DNA from: Raineya sp.
GTDB lineage: Bacteria > Bacteroidota > Bacteroidia > Cytophagales > Thermonemataceae
Length of the DNA: 32,708 bases
Direction of reading: 5' to 3'
Assembly (NCBI GenBank): GCA_025454915.1
Contig: JALONN010000024.1
Span: 1 to 32,708 of the forward strand
Part shown: positions 25,529 to 31,010 of the stretch, one piece after another
Position numbering within the stretch: position 1 is the stretch's first letter
Layout of the letters: the number at the start of each line of letters is the position of its first letter
Translations under genes and position numbers: made by a program
The notes under the pieces: model-generated
What the model was told of the DNA's origin: nothing
The model's input: the letters and a program-made list of their open reading frames with translations, nothing else
Database searches by the model: none

Positions 25529-26344
25529 ATGAGAAAAGTTTTTGTAATTATTAGCGTTGTAATGGGGTTAGTTATCCCAAAGATTTATGGGCAACAGTTA
25601 GATAGCTTAAGATTGAGAGCCAATATTAAGGTAAAGGTAGATCCCCTACTCAAAGAAAAGCATCCAACTATCAACTGGGATTCTGTAGCCAAAGGTGTAG
25701 AAACACAAGCAAGGAATCATTACACAAGTATTGATTATTTAGTTACAGAAGATGCTCCTGAAAGTGTTACTGTGATGGGACTTCCTTGCTTTGAAGAAAA
25801 AAATGAAAATCAAGTAGATGGAAAAACTATTACTGTTGGATTTTTAAATGAGGCAGAGGATTGTAACCAAACAGTCATTGATATTCAAACAAAGAAACTA
25901 AATATTATTTATACTATTTTTCTCAATAAACCATTTTATTTAACATATATTCATAAAAGGCTTGAACCTGCTAAGAAGAAGCCAAATGCAAGACCTTATA
26001 ATTTAACTTTTAAGTTTAAAAATACAAATGGCTTGGAAGTTCCTTTTCAAAATGGTTTATACAATGCTATGGGCGAGCGATCGTGGTTTATTCAAGACAA
26101 TTCATCCAATCAACGTATTATCCAAATTAAAATGAAAAAGAAAGGGAAACAATATGTAATAAAGATGGATTTTTCTTCCAAAACAGATAAACTTTTGTTT
26201 GCCAAACCAAGCAAGGAAGGAAATGAAGTTGTTAAAAAAATTATTACAATACCTCTAAAGCCTACAAAGGAGGATGTCTGGAAAGCATCAGCAGAACTTA
26301 ATGAAAATACTATTTTCTTTTTAAAGTTAAACGAGGAGGATTGA
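25529..26344 (+). CDS. Secreted protein of unknown function (271 aa)
   Basis: The protein has 271 residues with a signal peptide (MRKVFVIISVVMGLVIPKIYG-QQ). The mature part is soluble and beta-rich, with two cysteines (GLPCFEE and AEDCNQT) about 28 residues apart that could form a periplasmic disulfide, and a lysine-rich middle (RLEPAKKKPNARPY). I recognise no family. It ends right before the operator of peptide gene 2, so its 3' end and that regulatory region abut. It lies between two peptide genes but has a separate promoter box. Confidence 0.55.
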   Translation: MRKVFVIISVVMGLVIPKIYGQQLDSLRLRANIKVKVDPLLKEKHPTINWDSVAKGVETQARNHYTSIDYLVTEDAPESVTVMGLPCFEEKNENQVDGKTITVGFLNEAEDCNQTVIDIQTKKLNIIYTIFLNKPFYLTYIHKRLEPAKKKPNARPYNLTFKFKNTNGLEVPFQNGLYNAMGERSWFIQDNSSNQRIIQIKMKKKGKQYVIKMDFSSKTDKLLFAKPSKEGNEVVKKIITIPLKPTKEDVWKASAELNENTIFFLKLNEED

Positions 26345-26351
26345 TACATTT

Positions 26352-26419
26352 TGTATCAAAAAATGATACATGAAAGCTTGTTAAATATTTGTCTTAACTA
26401 ACTGCCTTGTATATTTTTG
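26352..26419 (+). promoter_or_regulatory. Operator and promoter of peptide gene 2
   Basis: A perfect 7-bp inverted repeat TGTATCA-N5-TGATACA at 26352-26370 is preceded by a third half-site, TGATACA at 26342-26348. TTTG (26388-26391) follows 17 bases later and TATTTTTG (26412-26419) 20 bases after that. CTAACCC and CCCTGATGGG elements precede the ATG at 26467. Confidence 0.8.
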
Positions 26420-26466
26420 TTCCATAAGTTTTTTCTAACCCTTAAATGCCCTGATGGGATTTTATT

Positions 26467-26697
26467 ATGAAAAATGGACAAAAGAAATTCACTGACAAAG
26501 CTTTAACCTCAGAACAAGCAGAAAACGTTACTGGTGGAAAAGTTACTGCTGAATTAGCAGGAGTAGATGACAAGTGTCTTTGTAAGCTATCAAATGGAAA
26601 TCAAATCTCTGGTGATGTTTGTTTAGGCACTGAAGTAGGTAAAGAGGTAAGTGGACATCCTGGTGTAACTGTGGTAAGCAAACAAGGAGGTTGCTAG
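26467..26697 (+). CDS. Double-glycine leader peptide 2 (76 aa)
   Basis: The leader is residues 1-24, ending KALTSEQAENVTGG. The 52-residue core starts KVTAELAGVDDKCLCKLSNG and contains cysteines at core positions 13, 15, 28 and 52, the last being the final residue. Blocks GVDDKCLC and GHPGVTV are shared with peptide 3, and intervening residues differ. The core length and cysteine spacing are exactly those of peptide 3, so the two are paralogues under selection to keep a disulfide or thioether frame. It is probably an exported bacteriocin-like or RiPP precursor. The leader is three residues shorter than in its sisters. Confidence 0.75.
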   Translation: MKNGQKKFTDKALTSEQAENVTGGKVTAELAGVDDKCLCKLSNGNQISGDVCLGTEVGKEVSGHPGVTVVSKQGGC

Positions 26698-26740
26698 ACT
26701 ATACAAAATCAACAAAAAAGGGATGTAGTAGTCACCTTTA

Positions 26741-26767
26741 AAAGCCTCTAAAAATAGAGGCTTTTTT
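26741..26767 (+). terminator. Terminator of peptide gene 2
   Basis: Stem AAAGCCTCTA / TAGAGGCTTT with a 4-base A-rich loop region and a T run, near-identical in design to that of peptide gene 1. Confidence 0.85.
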
Positions 26768-26802
26768 CTTTAGCCATCTATTAAATATTAAAAATCATAC
26801 TA

Positions 26803-26879
26803 TTCAAGACATACGACTTTTAGCTAGAAAATTCAAGAAAAAACTTGTGAATAAGCACAAATTTCTACTACTTTCTTTT
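26803..26879 (+). repeat. Orphan copy of the CRISPR leader
   Basis: About 77 bases align with 23933-24008, the sequence immediately upstream of the CRISPR array, and share an identical run of 32 bases. No CRISPR repeat, even degenerate, follows. The next bases lead into the convergent gene ending at 26935. It may mark a lost array, or show that the shared sequence has another function. Confidence 0.7.
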
Positions 26880-26934
26880 ACCTATACAGAGAGCCTAAAG
26901 AATCATCTAATGATAAATACACATTTCTCAGAAG

Positions 26935-27942
26935 CTATTTAAAAAGTGTTTGCAAAAAAGGTAAAAAGATTGAAATAATAGTTGAGATAGCTGTTAATAT
27001 CAATTGTCCTTTTGGTAGGCTTTCAAATTTTAAAACATAGTTATAAGTTCTTTCATCTGATTTTGATAAGATTAGAAACTCAAGTAAAGAATTTTTATAT
27101 TCGAGGAAAGCATAATTCATTTTAAAAAATGGAACTGTTATAGTTATGAGAGTTAAGAACCACAAAAAATGAAATATGATCGCTGTTAATATATATCTAC
27201 TATCTGTATGAAAGGTAATATTCTTCCAAAAAAAGAACGTCCAGGGAAGAAATAGAATAATTGTTAGAAAGATATCTCTCTGCCAATTAATAAATGATTT
27301 TTTGGTTAGTAACCCAACCTCATTAAATTTTTTCAAATCTTTAATTGTATTCAATTGAGAAATATAATCTTGGTTATTAGAAAAAATGATATGATAGATT
27401 CCCCAAAATGAAGCCAAAAGTAAAGCAAATGAAATACCTCTTAATTCTTGTAAAAAGAATGAAATTGGATCAATATCAAAATTTACAAATGCATAAATTT
27501 TTCTCCCATGCCTACCAATTTCAGAAAAATTTCTAATCCAAATAGGCACATGCAACATCAAATGAATGCAAATAGCCACAAGCAGATTTTGAAGTGTAAG
27601 TATTTTTGAGAAAAAATTTCTATAAACAACAAATATAAGGGATAACAAAACGATATGACTTATAAGCCATATAAAATTCAGCCCATTTTCAGCAAATCCA
27701 GCAAAAGTTATTTTAAATTTTTCTTTTGATAGTTCATTTACAATTGTGTCTTTTTTTAAGTATCTTATATTATCATTGTAATTTTTCAATGAACTTTTTA
27801 TACTGTTATGTGTAACCTTATCTTTATATTCCCATCCATAAAAAACGTTTCTTTGATAAGCTACCAATCCAGGCAAACCAAGAGTCCATACCAATGATAT
27901 GATAATGATTAATACTAATTTTGATGTAATGCTATATTTCAT
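26935..27942 (-). CDS. Polytopic membrane protein of unknown function (335 aa)
   Basis: The protein has 335 residues and about seven hydrophobic helices, near 6-28, 88-109, 115-133, 160-185, 222-240, 250-272 and 311-332. A polar loop of about 60 residues follows the first helix. I recognise no family, and no ATP-binding or protease motif is present, so it is not the expected exporter for the GG peptides. A 78-base gap separates it from the upstream 72-residue gene on the same strand, and copy B of the 173-bp repeat precedes both. Bacteriocin immunity proteins are often polytopic membrane proteins, so its location between peptide genes 2 and 3 is suggestive only. Confidence 0.6.
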   Translation of the reverse strand: MKYSITSKLVLIIIISLVWTLGLPGLVAYQRNVFYGWEYKDKVTHNSIKSSLKNYNDNIRYLKKDTIVNELSKEKFKITFAGFAENGLNFIWLISHIVLLSLIFVVYRNFFSKILTLQNLLVAICIHLMLHVPIWIRNFSEIGRHGRKIYAFVNFDIDPISFFLQELRGISFALLLASFWGIYHIIFSNNQDYISQLNTIKDLKKFNEVGLLTKKSFINWQRDIFLTIILFLPWTFFFWKNITFHTDSRYILTAIIFHFLWFLTLITITVPFFKMNYAFLEYKNSLLEFLILSKSDERTYNYVLKFESLPKGQLILTAISTIISIFLPFLQTLFK

Positions 27943-28020
27943 ATTACCAAGAGAACTGATAAATAACCAAAATATAGAGAATATTGAAATTTCTTCTATA
28001 GCAATTTTAATATCATTTAA

Positions 28021-28239
28021 TTACCTGCTACTAACAGATTTCAATATATTAGCTCCTAATGAATCACAAGTTGTTTTTAACTGACTAATTGATTGTTCCG
28101 TTGATATATCATCTGATTTAGGCAAATCATATACAGCATACTTCTGCACATATCCCATTAAAGTTGATGTCAGTTTCTCCTTCACAGAATTGGAATGTTT
28201 GTCTATATCACCAAGCAATGACGTTAATTTTGCATCCAT
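28021..28239 (-). CDS. Small hypothetical protein (72 aa)
   Basis: A 72-residue frame from the ATG at 28239 (a TTG three codons earlier is the alternative). It is hydrophilic and probably helical, beginning MDAKLTSLLGDIDKHSNSVK, with a single cysteine (KTTCDSLG) and ending ANILKSVSSR. It has no signal, membrane segment or GG motif. It lies between copy B of the 173-bp repeat and the membrane protein gene on the same strand. Composition looks protein-like, but I know of no family. Confidence 0.45.
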   Translation of the reverse strand: MDAKLTSLLGDIDKHSNSVKEKLTSTLMGYVQKYAVYDLPKSDDISTEQSISQLKTTCDSLGANILKSVSSR

Positions 28240-28308
28240 AATTGTCAATTTATAATGTTCAATATTTCATTACTTTTTATGCAATCTAAGTAATAAAAAA
28301 CTGCTACG

Positions 28309-28481
28309 CATCAGGGATTCCCTGATTTTGTAGTAGTGTAATAAAATAATTTTTGAGAAAGATTTTTGGGAACAAATCTTGATTTCAAGAAAAATTAAAG
28401 GTGTTTTATACTGAAATTATAATGTAATATTTTGATTAAATATTTATAAAAACATCAAAATTAAATGTTGTAACATTTATT
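28309..28481 (-). repeat. 173-bp repeat element, copy B (inverted)
   Basis: Reverse-complement partner of 4052-4224 with equal length and about 88 percent identity. The 17-bp palindrome lies at its left end (28310-28326), facing the minus-strand genes that start 70 bases away. This is the same arrangement as copy A relative to the gene at 4284. Bases 28482-28611 beyond it contain no gene or repeat I can identify. Confidence 0.75.
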
Positions 28482-28621
28482 TTATAGGCAGACATTTCAA
28501 TTATTTTATAAAAATTAATGCACCGAAATTGATGCGGATATGATAGAATCATGAAGGTTGTTTTAAAAAGAATTTTCATGTTCATTAATGACTATCAGGA
28601 GTTTTTTTAAGTGATACCTTT

Positions 28622-28689
28622 TGTATCAAAAAATGATACACGAAAGCTTATCAAATATTTGCCTTAATTTGCTCTCTTATCTATTTTTG
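28622..28689 (+). promoter_or_regulatory. Operator and promoter of peptide gene 3
   Basis: TGTATCA-N5-TGATACA at 28622-28640 with an upstream half-site TGATACC at 28612-28618. TTTG (28658-28661) lies 17 bases after the operator and TATTTTTG (28682-28689) 20 bases after that. CTAACCC and CCCTGATGGG elements precede the ATG at 28737. Confidence 0.8.
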
Positions 28690-28736
28690 TTCCATAAGTT
28701 TTTTCTAACCCTTAAATGCCCTGATGGGTTCTTATT

Positions 28737-28976
28737 ATGACTAAAACAAGTAATAAATTCGCAAAATTCACTGACAAAGCTTTAACTTCAGAACAAGCAG
28801 AAAACGTAACTGGTGGAAAAGTTGCTGCTAGTTTCGCAGGCGTGGATGACAAATGTTTATGTACCTACTCCAATGGTAGTCAAGAATCAGGTAGTGCTTG
28901 CAAGAGATTAAATGAGGGTGATGAAGTACCTGGACATCCTGGTGTAACAGTAAGCAAAAAAGAAGGTGCTTGCTAA
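28737..28976 (+). CDS. Double-glycine leader peptide 3 (79 aa)
   Basis: The leader is residues 1-27: MTKTSNKFAKFTDK, then ALTSEQAENVTGG. It combines the start of peptide 1's leader with the end of peptide 2's. The 52-residue core begins KVAASFAGVDDKCLCTYSNG and has cysteines at core positions 13, 15, 28 and 52, as in peptide 2, with the GHPGVTV block conserved. The rest of the core has diverged (for example KRLNEGDEVP against LGTEVGKEVS). Interpretation is as for peptide 2: an exported bacteriocin-like or RiPP precursor, transcribed alone and ended by a strong terminator. Confidence 0.75.
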   Translation: MTKTSNKFAKFTDKALTSEQAENVTGGKVAASFAGVDDKCLCTYSNGSQESGSACKRLNEGDEVPGHPGVTVSKKEGAC

Positions 28977-28997
28977 AAATATAAAACTGTAGTAGTT

Positions 28998-29024
28998 AAA
29001 ACCCCTCTTGGGGTTTTGTTTTTT
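28998..29024 (+). terminator. Terminator of peptide gene 3
   Basis: Eight-base stem AAAACCCC / GGGGTTTT with TCTT loop, followed by a T tract. Confidence 0.9.
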
Positions 29025-29058
29025 AGTTTCAAAATACCATATACTAATAATTGGGAAA

Positions 29059-29086
29059 GAATCCTGCTCATGGCAGGATTCTTTTT
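29059..29086. terminator. Bidirectional terminator at the end of the immunity operon
   Basis: Stem GAATCCTGC / GCAGGATTC with a short loop, T-rich on both outer sides. It lies just beyond the stop of the minus-strand gene at 29085, between convergent transcripts. Confidence 0.8.
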
Positions 29087-29702
29087 ATTCATAGTATTCC
29101 ATAAAATCTAAGAGAACTTCTTTTGCACATTGACGAACTTCATTATCCTCATCATTTAAGGCAATATTTTCAATAAATGGTAATAAAGGAGTTGCATAAA
29201 GAGGATTAGTTTCTATAGCATATAAGGCATTTTCTCTGTTGATAGGATTATCAGAACTTAACTCTTCAATAATGGAGGAAGCAATAAAATCTAAAGGAAC
29301 AGTAGAGCCATTTAAACTGGAATCCATTAAAAGAAAATGCCAAATACATCTTTTGGCAGTCTGATGTGGAGTGTTATGGATATTCATCATAATTTCTTCA
29401 ACACTCCAGCCTTCAATTTTGTCATAAATACTTTGAGCTAACTCTATATATTCATGATCCCAAACTTCAATATTGATTGAATAAGTATCTAAACATTTGT
29501 CTGTAATCAAGCGAATAGTAACATCTTCAGAAAGAATAGTTTGTATATTAACATTATGAACAGGACTATCAAAATCACTAAAGTCAAAGAGTATATCAAA
29601 TTCGCTTCTGAATGAATGAGCAATTTGATATACTAAGTCTAAGACTTCTTCCTTTCTCTCTTGACTTGGTTTGATGTATAATATTTTCTTATATTCTATC
29701 AT
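29085..29702 (-). CDS. Putative immunity protein with C-terminal HEAT-like repeats
   Basis: The protein is 205 residues, cytosolic and acidic. The C-terminal 70 residues read as paired helices of HEAT type (INRENALYAIETNPLYATPL, then ALNDEDNEVRQCAKEVLLDF). The N-terminal half is alpha/beta with IYDKIEGWSVEEIM. I recognise no exact family. It is the last of three minus-strand genes following the toxin, separated by eight bases from its upstream neighbour. HEAT-like and acidic small proteins are common in immunity arrays behind polymorphic toxins, which is the basis for this call. Confidence 0.5.
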   Translation of the reverse strand: MIEYKKILYIKPSQERKEEVLDLVYQIAHSFRSEFDILFDFSDFDSPVHNVNIQTILSEDVTIRLITDKCLDTYSINIEVWDHEYIELAQSIYDKIEGWSVEEIMMNIHNTPHQTAKRCIWHFLLMDSSLNGSTVPLDFIASSIIEELSSDNPINRENALYAIETNPLYATPLLPFIENIALNDEDNEVRQCAKEVLLDFMEYYE

Positions 29703-29710
29703 ACCTTAAA

Positions 29711-30358
29711 TTAAATTATAGGTAAGGCAAGCTTCAAATCAGGAAATAATGTTTTAAGCTCTTGTAATTCTGGACAAACTTCAAAAGGATTTTGATAAAA
29801 TTCAGTTCTATGTAAATGATGTCTTACTCCATCACATCCATAACAACTAATCATTAAATCTAAATACTGCTCCACTGTTAGAGGGATTTTAGGTAAAGTT
29901 AGAGCTTCTTTTACTGCTCTAACACCTTCTGCTACATAAAATAGATCATAAGAACCATCAGTGTATGTTTTGATAGTGATATAAGAGTCTATACCTGGCA
30001 TATACTCAAATATAGCGTGCTTCTTTATTTCATCAAAATTCTCATGTTCTTTATCTTCATCCCACCACAAATTACCCTGACTAAATTCTATTGTGTGAAT
30101 AAATGTTCTTTGAAAAGTATCTAAACTAAAAAAACCAGATATATAGCTAGGAGCATTTATTGACCACTCAATATTTATACCATTGAGTTTTGTATATAAT
30201 GGCTCCATCCAATTACACACAGGAATTTTATATCTATCAGCAAACTTTTCTACATATCCTTCTTTTAGGATACCTGATTGTATATGTTTATTAAAGAATT
30301 CTACATTTTTTTGCTCTAATTTTTTGAGCATTAATTTCATTGAAACAAGGCTATTCAT
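29711..30358 (-). CDS. SUKH/SMI1-KNR4-like putative immunity protein
   Basis: The protein has 215 residues from the ATG at 30358. An in-frame TTG at 30382 would overlap the upstream gene; the chosen start leaves a four-base gap. The segment GINIEWSINAPSYISGFFSL has the IxW followed by a glycine-strand pattern seen in SUKH (SMI1/KNR4) proteins, and LTVEQYLDLMISCYGCDGV lies near the C-terminus. The assignment is by pattern only. Position behind a toxin gene and between two other small genes supports an immunity function. Confidence 0.5.
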   Translation of the reverse strand: MNSLVSMKLMLKKLEQKNVEFFNKHIQSGILKEGYVEKFADRYKIPVCNWMEPLYTKLNGINIEWSINAPSYISGFFSLDTFQRTFIHTIEFSQGNLWWDEDKEHENFDEIKKHAIFEYMPGIDSYITIKTYTDGSYDLFYVAEGVRAVKEALTLPKIPLTVEQYLDLMISCYGCDGVRHHLHRTEFYQNPFEVCPELQELKTLFPDLKLALPII

Positions 30359-30362
30359 ACTC

Positions 30363-30986
30363 TTAGATGATACCTTTATCAATACTCCATTCTATAAAAT
30401 TAGGGTTATTCATAAAAGCGTTACCTACTATTTCTACAGGATAGTAATCTGTAGGTACAATATCATATTTTTCTTTTAACATTTTTAAGTAGTCAGGAAA
30501 GAAATCTGGATGTTTATCTATATTATATGCAATCATTTGGTCTGTATCATCTTTACTTTGCAATGTCGTTGGATGTGGATTATCTTCTTTTCCATCTTTA
30601 ATATGGTCATAGTAATACATCCAAGCATTTGATAATATATTTAAATGGAAACAATTTACAATAATAAACTCTTTGAATGAGTTAGCTACTACCCCTCCTT
30701 CATAATAAGAATTTAACCAAACAATCGGATTTTCTTCAATAGGCTTATCATCATAAATGTGCCATATAAAGCCTATATCCCTTCCTCTATTTACACATAA
30801 TAAGTAACAGTTTTCAGCATATTCTTCTGGAATTGAAGAATATAGCTCTTTTTGTTTGGCATTAGGGCTAAGGTAAAATAAACCTTCATAGCACTCCCCA
30901 ACCTTTATAAAATCTTCATAAAAGGTTTTAATAAAAGTAGGTAACAAACTCTCAGGGAAATTTGATATTAAATTATCTATAGTCAT
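30363..30986 (-). CDS. SUKH/SMI1-KNR4-like putative immunity protein
   Basis: The protein has 207 residues with no signal peptide. The C-terminal part of the first domain reads NPIVWLNSYYEGGVVANSFK followed by EFI, which is close to the SUKH pattern where a position report strand leads into a SFxEFL helix. It starts 24 bases after the toxin stop on the same strand, the usual place for the cognate immunity gene. It neighbours a second SUKH-like gene of different sequence, as expected for stacked immunity genes. Confidence 0.55.
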   Translation of the reverse strand: MTIDNLISNFPESLLPTFIKTFYEDFIKVGECYEGLFYLSPNAKQKELYSSIPEEYAENCYLLCVNRGRDIGFIWHIYDDKPIEENPIVWLNSYYEGGVVANSFKEFIIVNCFHLNILSNAWMYYYDHIKDGKEDNPHPTTLQSKDDTDQMIAYNIDKHPDFFPDYLKMLKEKYDIVPTDYYPVEIVGNAFMNNPNFIEWSIDKGII

Positions 30987-31010
30987 ATCTATTGTAAAAT
31001 TAAAAATAAG

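Noticed and set aside
26935..27942. Membrane protein as the exporter for the GG peptides
   Set aside because: It has no ATP-binding motif and no C39-type cysteine-histidine protease motif, so it does not look like a peptide ABC transporter.
4052..28481. Target-site duplication beside the 173-bp repeats
   Set aside because: Flanks of copies A and B were compared on both sides and no matching short direct repeat was found, so classic transposon ends are not shown.
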